DNA of 64,000 nt, taken from positions 37,529 through 101,528 of the forward strand of contig CAZVFD010000003.1 of NCBI GenBank assembly GCA_964625465.1. The letters are read 5' to 3'. This DNA is from CAZLFQ01 sp964625465 (GTDB lineage Bacteria > Pseudomonadota > Alphaproteobacteria > Rickettsiales > Midichloriaceae). How positions within the stretch are numbered: the stretch's first letter is position 1; each line of letters opens with the position of its first letter. Both the position numbers and the translations under genes were made by a program. Shown here piece after piece: positions 43,947 to 51,762 of this stretch. A model generated the notes under the pieces. It did not search any database and was not told the DNA's origin. It worked only from the letters and a program-made list of their open reading frames with translations.

Positions 43947-44797
43947 ATGGCCTCACTCAATTCAGGAAAATATTTGAAAACTTGAGGGGATGTTTTTCCC
44001 TGCTTTTCTAATTTATAAAGCTCAGTATATTTTTTTACACGCTCTAAGTATACTTCTGGTTTTCTCATTAGAGGGTCATTTTTATGAAGCTCGTATATCG
44101 TTTTAAAGGCTTCTGCCCATGTGCCATAGGTGGCTTGCGAACATAAGCCATCAGAACCATATTTCTGACGATAATTAAGTAAAGTTTGAGAGAGGTGAAT
44201 AAAGCCATGCTCATCTAACATTGCTAGCTGCATAATGTATTCTAGATCTTCAATTGCGATACCAGTGGTCCATTTTGCTTTGTTGATAAACGGCTCACGT
44301 TTATGAAAAATCCCAGTGTAACTTTTTACATTCCAGTCATAAAAATCTTGTAATGTAATCACATCTTTTTGTGTATCTTGATCTATTTTAAAATGAGTGG
44401 TTATCGAGTCAGCATTTAAAAACTCTATGCTTCTGTTATGATTATAAACGCCCCATGTTTTGTCTTTATTTCTTTCAAGTAATCTATGAATGGCAGAGAG
44501 GGCATTAGGATATAATTCATCATCACTATCAAGGTATAGGATAATATCGCCTTTAGATGAACTAAGTCCATTATTTCTAGCAGCAGCAGTTTTTTGGTTC
44601 TGCTGATAGATATATTTGATTCGGTGGTCATCTTGAAATTCAGCCATTAATTTTGTGGTGTCATCTGTCGATCCATCATCAACAATAATAAGTTCCCAGT
44701 TGGTAAAGGTCTGATTCTTTATTGAAAGAATTGCCCTCCAAAGAACATATGCCCTATTGAATGTCGGTATGATGATAGAAAATGTTGGGTTGTTCAT
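43943..44797 (-). CDS. Family 2 glycosyltransferase
   Basis: A 284-aa GT-A fold enzyme: FSIIIPTFNRAYVLWRAI, WELIIVDDGSTDDTTKLM, YIYQQNQKTAAARNNGLSSS, and the DxD motif YLDSDDELYPNAL (about 91-95). There is no membrane helix, so it acts in the cytoplasm on nucleotide sugars, probably for a surface glycan or glycoprotein; the acceptor is unknown. The region after residue 150 includes DFYDWNVKSYTGIFHKREPF. It lies 4 bp downstream of the MNT gene and overlaps the MccF-like gene. Confidence 0.9.
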   Translation of the reverse strand: MNNPTFSIIIPTFNRAYVLWRAILSIKNQTFTNWELIIVDDGSTDDTTKLMAEFQDDHRIKYIYQQNQKTAAARNNGLSSSKGDIILYLDSDDELYPNALSAIHRLLERNKDKTWGVYNHNRSIEFLNADSITTHFKIDQDTQKDVITLQDFYDWNVKSYTGIFHKREPFINKAKWTTGIAIEDLEYIMQLAMLDEHGFIHLSQTLLNYRQKYGSDGLCSQATYGTWAEAFKTIYELHKNDPLMRKPEVYLERVKKYTELYKLEKQGKTSPQVFKYFPELSEAM

Positions 44798-44801
44798 ATT
44801 A

Positions 44802-45092
44802 TTAGCTATGCTGTTGAATACAAATAGTATTTTTGCTTATCTCCTTTTTAAAGGTGTCTGAGCAAGTATTCCAATTAATTATGTCAACCTTATAGGGTAG
44901 ATCCGATTCTTCGAAATCTGCATCTAAGTGATCTCGAATATTATATGGAATGTCAGCCGTGAAATATAAATCAAGGTCAGATAATTTTTTAGGCTTGCCG
45001 TTCACTCTTGAGCCAAATGCATAAAAAGAATATGGATATTTTTTTAATATATCCTGTACGATCTTCAGGTGCTTCTCATCAATTATAAGCAT
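44802..45092 (-). CDS. mntA: MNT-type nucleotidyltransferase (MntA-like antitoxin)
   Basis: A 96-aa minimal nucleotidyltransferase from ATG 45092. The motif GSRVNGKPKKLSDLDLYF (27-44) carries the GSxxxGxxxxxSDxDL signature, and VDIINW provides the third acidic residue. In HEPN/MNT modules the MNT protein neutralises HepT by AMPylation. It starts just after the hepT stop (1-2 bp), the usual tight pairing. The HI0073/HI0074 pair of Haemophilus is the closest named analogue. Confidence 0.85.
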   Translation of the reverse strand: MLIIDEKHLKIVQDILKKYPYSFYAFGSRVNGKPKKLSDLDLYFTADIPYNIRDHLDADFEESDLPYKVDIINWNTCSDTFKKEISKNTICIQQHS

Positions 45093-45093
45093 G

Positions 45094-45468
45094 TTATTTA
45101 TCAAGGGTTTTTAAAAGTTTGGTAAGTTCTGTTGAGAATGATGGAAATACAGAAATTACCGCTTGTGCTTCTTCTTCTTCGTAAGTATGAACAGTAAGAT
45201 TTCTTTTTTTCAAAAACTCAAACCACATCTCTGGATCGTCAATCAGTTGTTCTAATGCTGCCATTCTTAAAACTTCCCTTGGAGAATTCGCAATACTACC
45301 ACGAGCTTCTAAATGTCTTTTTAAAATCTTCCAAGAAAGTTCAAAGCAGTATTCAAAAGCTTGAATAGCACCAGCTCTATCCTGTTCTGTTTTTAAATTC
45401 TTTCTGAATTCTTCAAACTTTGAGAAAGCTTTAATAAGAGGATCTATATTAATTTTATTAATAGTCAT
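45094..45468 (-). CDS. hepT: HEPN-domain protein (HI0074-type nucleotidyltransferase partner, HepT-like)
   Basis: A 124-aa helical protein from ATG 45468. DRAGAIQAFEYCFELSWKIL and SPREVLRMAALEQLID match the HI0074/TIGR01987 family. The RNase-like HEPN motif R-x4-H is present as RNLTVH (R89-H94), followed by YEEEEA. With the MNT gene it forms a HEPN/MNT pair, now regarded as a toxin-antitoxin system. It lies 34 bp after trmFO in a run of same-strand genes, so it may be expressed with housekeeping genes. Confidence 0.85.
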   Translation of the reverse strand: MTINKINIDPLIKAFSKFEEFRKNLKTEQDRAGAIQAFEYCFELSWKILKRHLEARGSIANSPREVLRMAALEQLIDDPEMWFEFLKKRNLTVHTYEEEEAQAVISVFPSFSTELTKLLKTLDK

Positions 45469-45502
45469 AATATATTTTGTAGAATGATTAATCAAATCTA
45501 CA

Positions 45503-46819
45503 CTAATTCATTTCAATTTTCCAACTCTGTATTGCTTCAACTGCTCTTTGTGAAAAAACTTCTTTGCGGTTGTGAATTTTTTTGGCGCTGGCTAAGGGTG
45601 GAAAAAGACCATAATTTATGTTCATGGGTTGGAATGTATCTACATTAGCTTCGCCAGTGATATGTGATAACAATGAACCTAGAGCTGATTCTCGAGGCGG
45701 CATAATGAAATTTTTTTGTTGTGCCTCATAAGCTGTAAACATTCCTGCCAGTAAGCCGCAAGCTGCGCTTTCTAAATATCCTTCAACACCGGTGATTTGC
45801 CCTGCAAATCGTAAATTAGGTTTTGATTTTAAACGCAACTGGTTATCTAAAAGTATAGGACTTTTTATGAATGTGTTTCTATGAAGTCCGCCAAGTCTTG
45901 CGAATTCTGCATTTTCAAGGCCAGGAATTAATTTGAGAATTTTTTGCTGATCCCCGTACTTGATCTTTGTCTGAAAGCCAACGATGTTGTAGAGCGTTCC
46001 AAGTTTATTGTCTTGGCGGAGTTGGACTACTGCATAAGGTTTTTCGTTTGAATTAGGATTAGTTAATCCTACAGGCTTCATTGGTCCAAATCGTAAAGTT
46101 TCTTTTCCTCTAGATGCCATTACTTCTATCGGTAAACACCCATCAAAGTACGGAGTGTTTTTCTCCCATTCTTTAAAGTCAGTTTTTTCAGATGCCAGTA
46201 GCGCATCAATAAATGCGTAGTATTCCTCCTGTGAGAATGGGCAGTTGATGTAATCTTTACCATCGCCCTTATCGTAACGCGACTGAAACCATGCCTTAGA
46301 AAAGTCTATAGAATCTTTATAAACGATTGGGGCTATAGCATCAAAAAAAGCCAAATATTCTTCGCCTGTTTCTTTGAGAATTGCTTTTGACAATGGGTCA
46401 GATGTTAAAGGGCCGCTCGCCACAATTGTTAAATCATCAGTGAAGCTCGAGATTTCTTCTCTCTTGATTTCAATGAGAGGGTGTGATTCCAAATTCTGTT
46501 GTACCAAAGCCGAAAAGCCATGGCGGTCTACTGCTAGCGCGCTTCCCGCTGGAATTCTACTTTTATCGGCACAGTGCATTATTAATGAATCCAACTCACG
46601 CATTTCATGATGTAGTAGGCCTACAGCATTTGTGATGTCGTCAGAACGAAAAGAATTGGAACAAACTAACTCTGCAAGATGATCTGTTACATGCGCCTCA
46701 GTTTTTCTAACGCCGCGCATTTCAAATAGGGTAACTTTTACTCCACGTTTGGCTAACTGCCAAGCAGCCTCACTGCCGGCAAGTCCACCGCCGATAATTG
46801 TCACCCTAACTGTTGACAT
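45503..46819 (-). CDS. trmFO: Methylenetetrahydrofolate-tRNA-(uracil-5-)-methyltransferase
   Basis: A 438-aa flavoprotein with the N-terminal FAD Rossmann motif GGGLAGSEAAWQLAKRGVKV, LVCSNSFRSDD, ASGPLTSDPLS, CPFSQEEYYAFIDALL, PYFDGCLPIEVMASRG and AGQITGVEGYLESAACGLLAG. It forms ribothymidine-54 in the T-loop of tRNA using methylene-THF and FADH2, in place of SAM-dependent TrmA. It lies 9 bp after rplY on the minus strand, in the prs-rplY-trmFO transcript. Confidence 0.95.
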   Translation of the reverse strand: MSTVRVTIIGGGLAGSEAAWQLAKRGVKVTLFEMRGVRKTEAHVTDHLAELVCSNSFRSDDITNAVGLLHHEMRELDSLIMHCADKSRIPAGSALAVDRHGFSALVQQNLESHPLIEIKREEISSFTDDLTIVASGPLTSDPLSKAILKETGEEYLAFFDAIAPIVYKDSIDFSKAWFQSRYDKGDGKDYINCPFSQEEYYAFIDALLASEKTDFKEWEKNTPYFDGCLPIEVMASRGKETLRFGPMKPVGLTNPNSNEKPYAVVQLRQDNKLGTLYNIVGFQTKIKYGDQQKILKLIPGLENAEFARLGGLHRNTFIKSPILLDNQLRLKSKPNLRFAGQITGVEGYLESAACGLLAGMFTAYEAQQKNFIMPPRESALGSLLSHITGEANVDTFQPMNINYGLFPPLASAKKIHNRKEVFSQRAVEAIQSWKIEMN

Positions 46820-46828
46820 ATTAGTTGA

Positions 46829-47497
46829 TTACTTTTTGCCTTTTGCAGGTGCGGCAGCAGGTGCAGCTTTTGCTCCAGCTGCTGGTGCTGCAGTAGTTTC
46901 TGTAGTTGCAGCAACAGCAGGCTGATCAGATTCTTCAGTACGTCCTGTAATTGATACAACTGTAAAGTCTGCTTTATCAACAGGCTTAACTCCTTCAGGG
47001 AGTTTAATTTTGCTGATGTGTAAATTGTGTCCGATCTCTAATGTCGATACATCCACTTCAATATGGTGTGGGATGCTAGAAGGATGGCATTCAAACATAA
47101 CTGTTCTATGTACTATATTAACAACGCCACCACGTTTAACGCCTGGAGATTTTTCTTCTCCAACAACCTTGATTGTAACGCCAACTTTAACAAGTGTGTC
47201 TTTGCCTATTCTTAGGAAGTCTATATGCTCAGGCATATCTGTAACAGGGTGTAACTGGATTTCCTTAGGAAGAGTCGTGATGGTTTTACCGCCAACAACA
47301 ATCTCAACCAACCTTGTTCTGAATCCGCCTTTTTTAATTTCTGCATCTAATTTATTGGCGTGAAGATTAAACATTAATTGTCCTTCCTTGCCACCATACA
47401 TGATGCATGGAACTAGGCCTGCTCTTCTAGCAGCGCGTGCCGAACCTTTGCCAGCCGCCTCTTTAATATTAGCTTCAAATCTTAATGTCTCTGTCAT
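46829..47497 (-). CDS. rplY: 50S ribosomal protein L25/Ctc
   Basis: A 222-aa L25 of the long Ctc/TL5 type: N-terminal 5S-rRNA-binding barrel (LRFEANIKEAAGKGSARAAR, then PCIMYGGKEG) and a C-terminal domain (VRHxP-like HPVTDMPEHIDFLRI, GVKRGGVVNIVHRTVMFECH). An Ala/Pro/Lys-rich tail (about 195-222) follows. The second ATG (47497) has better spacing from AAAAGG than the ATG 6 nt earlier. Stress-inducible in some bacteria. It is about 23 bp downstream of prs and 9 bp upstream of trmFO. Confidence 0.94.
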   Translation of the reverse strand: MTETLRFEANIKEAAGKGSARAARRAGLVPCIMYGGKEGQLMFNLHANKLDAEIKKGGFRTRLVEIVVGGKTITTLPKEIQLHPVTDMPEHIDFLRIGKDTLVKVGVTIKVVGEEKSPGVKRGGVVNIVHRTVMFECHPSSIPHHIEVDVSTLEIGHNLHISKIKLPEGVKPVDKADFTVVSITGRTEESDQPAVAATTETTAAPAAGAKAAPAAAPAKGKK

Positions 47498-47520
47498 TGC
47501 CATAACCTTTTAAATTCTAT

Positions 47521-48453
47521 TTATTCAAACAGACTAGATACAGATTGCTCTGTGGCTATTCTATTTATTGCTTCAGCGAAAATCGGTGCGATAGATATCA
47601 CTTTTATCTTGCTACTACCTGCCAATTTCTTCTCATTGGAAATTGTATCGGTAATGTAAAGCTCAGAAAGATCTGAACTTTCAACCCTTTCAACTGCACT
47701 TGATGTTAATACGCCATGCGTAATAAATGCACGCACACTTTTGGCTCCGTTCTCCATTAATGCTTTTGCTGCGTTACATAGAGTGCCCGCAGAATCTACT
47801 ATATCATCGATTATAATGCAATCTTTTTTATCAACATTCCCAATGATATTCATCACTTCTGATACCCCTGGTTTCTCTCTTCGTTTGTCTACTATGGCCA
47901 AATCGGCGTTTAGACGCTTTGCTAGAGCCCTAGCCCTTACTAAGCCTCCTATGTCTGGAGATACTACCAAGAATTGCTTGCCTCCCAAGTTTTCCTTAAT
48001 AAAATCATCAAAAACTGGGGTGGAAAAGAGGTTATCTACTGGAATATTAAAGAATCCTTGGAGCTGGCCAGAATGGAGGTCCATAGTTAAAACCCTGTTA
48101 GCCCCTGCAGAGGTTAATATATCGGCTACAAGCTTAGCAGAAATTGGGGTTCTGGAATATGGTTTGCGATCCTGTCTGGCGTAGCCATAATATGGTATTA
48201 CGGCTGTAATACGCTTTATTGAGGCTCTTTTTAGAGCGTCCAGCATTATAAGTAGCTCCATTATGTGGTCATTAGCAGGTGCTGAAGTTGGTTGAATGAT
48301 AAAAATATCTTCACCTCGCACAGATTCATCTATTTCTACAAAAGTTTCATTGTCCGAAAACTTCTGAACTTTAATATTTGTGAGTGGGATTTTAAGGATT
48401 TTAGAAATCTTTTGGGCGAGGATAGGATGGCTTGTTCCAGCAATCAGTTTCAT
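47521..48453 (-). CDS. prs: Ribose-phosphate pyrophosphokinase
   Basis: A 310-aa PRPP synthetase: FSDNETFVEIDESVRGEDIFI, YYGYARQDRKPYSRTPISAK, DLHSGQLQGFFNIPVDNL (metal and ATP binding), VSPDIGGLVRARALAKRL, VDKRREKPG, and the PRPP loop IIDDIVDSAGTLCNAAKALM. It makes PRPP from ribose-5-phosphate and ATP for nucleotide, NAD and amino-acid synthesis. It leads the prs-rplY-trmFO gene run. Its Shine-Dalgarno GGAA lies in the arm of a perfect hairpin just upstream, which suggests translational control. Confidence 0.96.
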   Translation of the reverse strand: MKLIAGTSHPILAQKISKILKIPLTNIKVQKFSDNETFVEIDESVRGEDIFIIQPTSAPANDHIMELLIMLDALKRASIKRITAVIPYYGYARQDRKPYSRTPISAKLVADILTSAGANRVLTMDLHSGQLQGFFNIPVDNLFSTPVFDDFIKENLGGKQFLVVSPDIGGLVRARALAKRLNADLAIVDKRREKPGVSEVMNIIGNVDKKDCIIIDDIVDSAGTLCNAAKALMENGAKSVRAFITHGVLTSSAVERVESSDLSELYITDTISNEKKLAGSSKIKVISIAPIFAEAINRIATEQSVSSLFE

Positions 48454-48458
48454 AATGG

Positions 48459-48519
48459 TTCCAAACAGTTAGTTTGGAATTACATCTAATATCATTTAGA
48501 TGAAAAAAGCAATATTATA
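48459..48519 (-). promoter_or_regulatory. prs promoter -10 and two-hairpin leader
   Basis: On the minus strand, a perfect -10 TATAAT (48519-48514) places the start near 48507. The 54-nt leader is nearly filled by two hairpins: CATCTAA-TATTAG-like stem 48502-48483 (7 bp) and TTCCAAAC/GTTTGGAA 48479-48459 (8 bp, 5-nt loop). The second hairpin buries the GGAA ribosome site 5 nt before the ATG. The -35 is poor. Confidence 0.55.
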
Positions 48520-48601
48520 CCCAGAAAATAAATATATGACTTGTATGGATATTTTTAAAACAAAATGTAGAGTTCATACTCATTGATAACTATTGTGTAA
48601 T

Positions 48602-49552
48602 CTATAATCTAGCACCTAGCTGACTTAGAACTCTGCCAGCTGTATATGCTCCTATTTCGCCGCATTCTTTTAGACTTTTGCCGTGGGTGAATCCGTACAA
48701 AAAGCCGGCTGCAAATGCATCGCCCGCACCAGTGGCATCTTTTAACTTTTTAACTCTAGGTGGAGAAATATGAATCACATTGTCTTTAAGTACAATTACT
48801 GCTCCTTTTTTTCCTAAGGTAATAACAGAGACAGACTTGTATTTTTGAAGTTCTTTAATAACTTTTGAAATATCGTTTTGTGCAAACAGCGCTTTGTACT
48901 CACCATCATTGCCGAATAAAATATCTATATCACTCATCAGTTGTAATAGATCTTCACGATTCTTTTTTACAACAAATTCAGCTGAAAGAGTAAAGGCGTT
49001 TAGTCCTCCATGTTCATGCATTTTTTTAAATGAAGTTTTAACAACATCAGTCATTTCTGCGTTGTCCCATAAGAAAGCTTCGGTGAATAAAATTTTATAT
49101 TCCTCCAATGCATCATAATTAATATCGTCATGCGTAATATTGTCAGCTGAGCCTATGTAAGTAAACATTGTTCGGTCTGCATCTGGGGTGATAAATATAT
49201 AGCTTTTACCACTAGGCTCATCAAGGTTCTTAGGTTGATTCAGATGTTCTACATTTATATTTCGCAAACTATGGTTGAATTGGTGTCCAACCTCGTCGTT
49301 AGATACTGTACCCAAAAATCCTGATTTCCCTCCAAGCGCAGAAATATTGGCAACCGAGTTGGCAGCAGCTCCACCAGCAGAAACTTTGGTTGGTTTTAGA
49401 GACTGCATCTTTGTTGCAACGTCTTCATTAATTAGAGTCATCAAGCCTTTCTTGAGATTGAAGGGCTCTAAATGCGCCGCAAGCTCTTGATCAGTACACT
49501 CAAAAATAGAATCATAAATCGCATTCCCGATGGCTATTACATCTCTTTTTTT
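48602..49552 (-). CDS. PfkB-family carbohydrate/adenosine kinase lacking a canonical start
   Basis: The conserved kinase frame covers about 316 codons. It includes the expected first strand RDVIAIGNAIYDSIFECTDQ, then VSAGGAAANSVANISALGG, RTMFTYIGSADNI, and the catalytic anion hole DATGAGDAFAAGFLYG. The frame is open back to a TAA at 49555-49553, but has no ATG, GTG or TTG before codons 49447-49444, which lie inside the fold after about 35 conserved residues. A run of nine A (49546-49554) overlaps the end of the upstream BON gene. Either a start was lost, slippage joins the two frames, or a non-standard initiator is used. The substrate is probably adenosine or ribokinase-like sugars. Confidence 0.75.
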   Translation of the reverse strand, partial: KKRDVIAIGNAIYDSIFECTDQELAAHLEPFNLKKGLMTLINEDVATKMQSLKPTKVSAGGAAANSVANISALGGKSGFLGTVSNDEVGHQFNHSLRNINVEHLNQPKNLDEPSGKSYIFITPDADRTMFTYIGSADNITHDDINYDALEEYKILFTEAFLWDNAEMTDVVKTSFKKMHEHGGLNAFTLSAEFVVKKNREDLLQLMSDIDILFGNDGEYKALFAQNDISKVIKELQKYKSVSVITLGKKGAVIVLKDNVIHISPPRVKKLKDATGAGDAFAAGFLYGFTHGKSLKECGEIGAYTAGRVLSQLGARL

Positions 49553-50157
49553 TTAAACTGACCAGCACTCAGTCTTCTAGGGTCATCTTTAAGAATTACG
49601 TAGTTCACAACTTTTTTCACACCTTTGACTGAGCTTGCAATTTTAAGAGCTTTATCTAACTCGGCTTGGTTTTGGGCTACGCCAATTAGATAGACTACGG
49701 AATTGTTTGCATCGACAGTATAGTTTACAGACCTAAGATCTTTTTCTAGAAGAAGTTTGCTTCTGATGGTATTAGCAATGAAAGAATCTTTTGTATAATC
49801 TTTTAAATCTTTTGGGGAAGTGACAATTTCATTTAGAACTTCTTTAACGCCACGAACCGCCCAAGCCATTTTAACGGCTTCGTCAGCAAACTTTTGATCT
49901 GTTACACTGCCAGTTAGCAAGACCCTGCCTTCGTGTGCAGTGACGCTAATTCTGCCAAGCATTTCATTGAAGTCTTTTTGTATAAAATCTTCTTTGATTT
50001 TGAGAACAATTACTGCATCGTCCATTGTGTCGCCAGTACTTCTTTCATCAGCCAGTGTAGTCCCAACTACTGCGGATGAAGCTGCCACAATTGGGGCGCA
50101 ACCAGTTATAATTGGAATTAGAGAAAGTGCGGTGATTTTTTTTAAGTATGCTTTCAT
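49537..50157 (-). CDS. BON-domain lipoprotein (OsmY/DolP-like)
   Basis: A 206-aa lipoprotein from ATG 50157: signal MKAYLKKITALSLIPIITGC with the lipobox IITGC; an ATG 21 nt earlier gives a poorer signal. Two BON domains follow, about 40-115 (MLGRISVTAHEGRVLLTGSV, AWAVRGVKEVLNEI) and 125-195 (NYTVDANNSVVYLIGVAQNQ, ASSVKGVKKVVNYVIL). Such proteins bind phospholipid at the outer membrane and protect envelope integrity. The last codons (GQFKKKEM) contain a nine-A tract that overlaps the next gene's frame. Confidence 0.88.
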   Translation of the reverse strand: MKAYLKKITALSLIPIITGCAPIVAASSAVVGTTLADERSTGDTMDDAVIVLKIKEDFIQKDFNEMLGRISVTAHEGRVLLTGSVTDQKFADEAVKMAWAVRGVKEVLNEIVTSPKDLKDYTKDSFIANTIRSKLLLEKDLRSVNYTVDANNSVVYLIGVAQNQAELDKALKIASSVKGVKKVVNYVILKDDPRRLSAGQFKKKEM

Positions 50158-50170
50158 AAACTCGATACCT

Positions 50171-50425
50171 CTACTCATCTATTAATGTCTTTTTAGCAAT
50201 TATTATTTTTTGTGCAAGATATTTTGATCCGCCTACATCAGGATGATTTTTTTTCATAAGAGTATTAAAGGCAGTTGTAATATCTTCTTTCGTTGCTAAA
50301 TCATGTACTCCTAAGATTTCTTTTGCTTCTTCTTTTGACATGTATGAGCTATCCTTTCGCATATTTTTTGCAAAGAAAGCAAATATCAAAATAAAGAAAA
50401 TAAGGCTGAATAAAATATATATCAT
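50171..50425 (-). CDS. Membrane-anchored J-domain protein (Tim14/Pam18-like)
   Basis: An 84-aa protein with one N-terminal transmembrane helix (MIYILFSLIFFILIFAFFA) and a short J domain: MSKEEAKEILGV, then NHPDVGGSKYLAQKI with the HPD at 61-63. The arrangement matches mitochondrial Tim14/Pam18 and its alphaproteobacterial relatives, which recruit DnaK-type chaperones to the membrane. The first base overlaps the stop of the upstream permease gene by 1 nt; the BON gene follows 13 bp downstream, so all three are likely one transcript. Confidence 0.85.
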   Translation of the reverse strand: MIYILFSLIFFILIFAFFAKNMRKDSSYMSKEEAKEILGVHDLATKEDITTAFNTLMKKNHPDVGGSKYLAQKIIIAKKTLIDE

Positions 50426-51702
50426 TAGCGTGACCTACTCCTAGCTATATAAACATAAATTAAACATATGAGTGCAATTATTAGTGAAATTTGCAAATTC
50501 TCACTTGTACTATGTATTAAAAAAGTGCATGTGGCAATTAATGCCAAGCCAGATAGAGCTTTTAATTTTATCGTAGTAAAGGATTTAAAACCACAGAAGA
50601 AAATGGTTGTATATAGTAAAAGATAATTGAGACTTGCGATCTCTGCTAAGGCATCGTCTTCAAGATTGCTAATGAACATTAATGATCCTAAGAGAGCGTA
50701 AACAATAAACTGAGCCGCAATACCGCCTATGGGTATGTGGGTAGAGTTATTTATTCTGCCGAAAATTGATGGTAATACGTGGTCTTTTGATAATGCATAA
50801 ATTAATCTAGAAGTTCCCATAACCCATGCGTTGCTACCCAAGAATAATAAGAATATAGCAATACATGCACCTACTGTACCAGCACTAGTCCCAAAGGATT
50901 GGCTTAGCAAAGCTGACATAATAGTAACACGCTCATCAATTTGATCTGGGGTCATGACTAAAATTACAGTGACAACCAGCGCTAGATAGAACAGCGCTAT
51001 CAGTGTTAGAGCAATTCTAATTGCTCTGCGATAGGTTTTGCTTGGGTCTTTTACCTCTTCAGCCATTGCAACTACATTTTCCCAACCTGTCACTGAATAG
51101 AAGCACAACACTGAAGCTGCTAAAATAGAGCTATATCCATTTGGGATAAAAGGGTCAAGATTCTGTATGTTGAAGCTAGGAACAGAGCCCACAACAACAA
51201 TTGAAACTATTCCAATTAGTAGAAAAACACATAGAGTTTGTAGGTTACTAGAGAGTCCAATGTTAGCCATGTTAAATAAACAAGAAAGACCCATAACCGC
51301 TAGGGCAACTAAATATATATAAGGTTGAACTGAAATAGAAAACAATTCGCATATGTAGCCTGCTGAGGTATAGCCCAAAAGAAAATTCCCAACCATTGCG
51401 GAGAAGACTAAGAATAATGCCATTGATCTGCCAAACTTTAAAGTTGTAGAATCTTCAATGAATTTTTGTATTGTGCCGCTGACTTGATATCTTTGTGATA
51501 TGTGAGCAAAAATCATTGCAAATGGATATGCTAAGAGCAAGGCAATTAACCATGAGGCAATGGAAGCAGGTCCTGCGATACGTGCAGCTAATATCGGAAC
51601 GATGAAAATACCAGCTCCAACAACTGTTGAAAAATAGTATGCTACAAGATTTAGTGTAGTGATTTCTCGCGAAAGCTTACTTTTGCTCATTAAGATCGCC
51701 AT
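50425..51702 (-). CDS. APC-family amino acid permease
   Basis: A 425-aa transporter with about 12 membrane helices. TM1 carries YYFSTVVGAGIFIVPILAARIAG (residues about 23-45), the GAGIFxxP substrate loop. TM6 region reads VLCFYSVTGWENVVAMAEEV. It resembles YjeH/CadB-like members of the APC superfamily; the substrate is not readable. It is different in detail from the permease at 17301, so it is not a recent duplicate. A second ATG lies 12 nt inside. Confidence 0.88.
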   Translation of the reverse strand: MAILMSKSKLSREITTLNLVAYYFSTVVGAGIFIVPILAARIAGPASIASWLIALLLAYPFAMIFAHISQRYQVSGTIQKFIEDSTTLKFGRSMALFLVFSAMVGNFLLGYTSAGYICELFSISVQPYIYLVALAVMGLSCLFNMANIGLSSNLQTLCVFLLIGIVSIVVVGSVPSFNIQNLDPFIPNGYSSILAASVLCFYSVTGWENVVAMAEEVKDPSKTYRRAIRIALTLIALFYLALVVTVILVMTPDQIDERVTIMSALLSQSFGTSAGTVGACIAIFLLFLGSNAWVMGTSRLIYALSKDHVLPSIFGRINNSTHIPIGGIAAQFIVYALLGSLMFISNLEDDALAEIASLNYLLLYTTIFFCGFKSFTTIKLKALSGLALIATCTFLIHSTSENLQISLIIALICLIYVYIARSRSR

Positions 51703-51762
51703 TTAATAATTGTTTAAACCATGATATGTTTAACATATTAGCTAGGAAATGCATATCGTTTT

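Noticed and set aside
49940..50185. Plus-strand open frame opposite the BON lipoprotein gene
   Set aside because: It has no ribosome site and mirrors a confidently assigned gene.
50425..51702. Duplicate origin of the two APC permeases (17301 and 50425)
   Set aside because: Only the general APC signature is shared; loop and helix sequences differ throughout.
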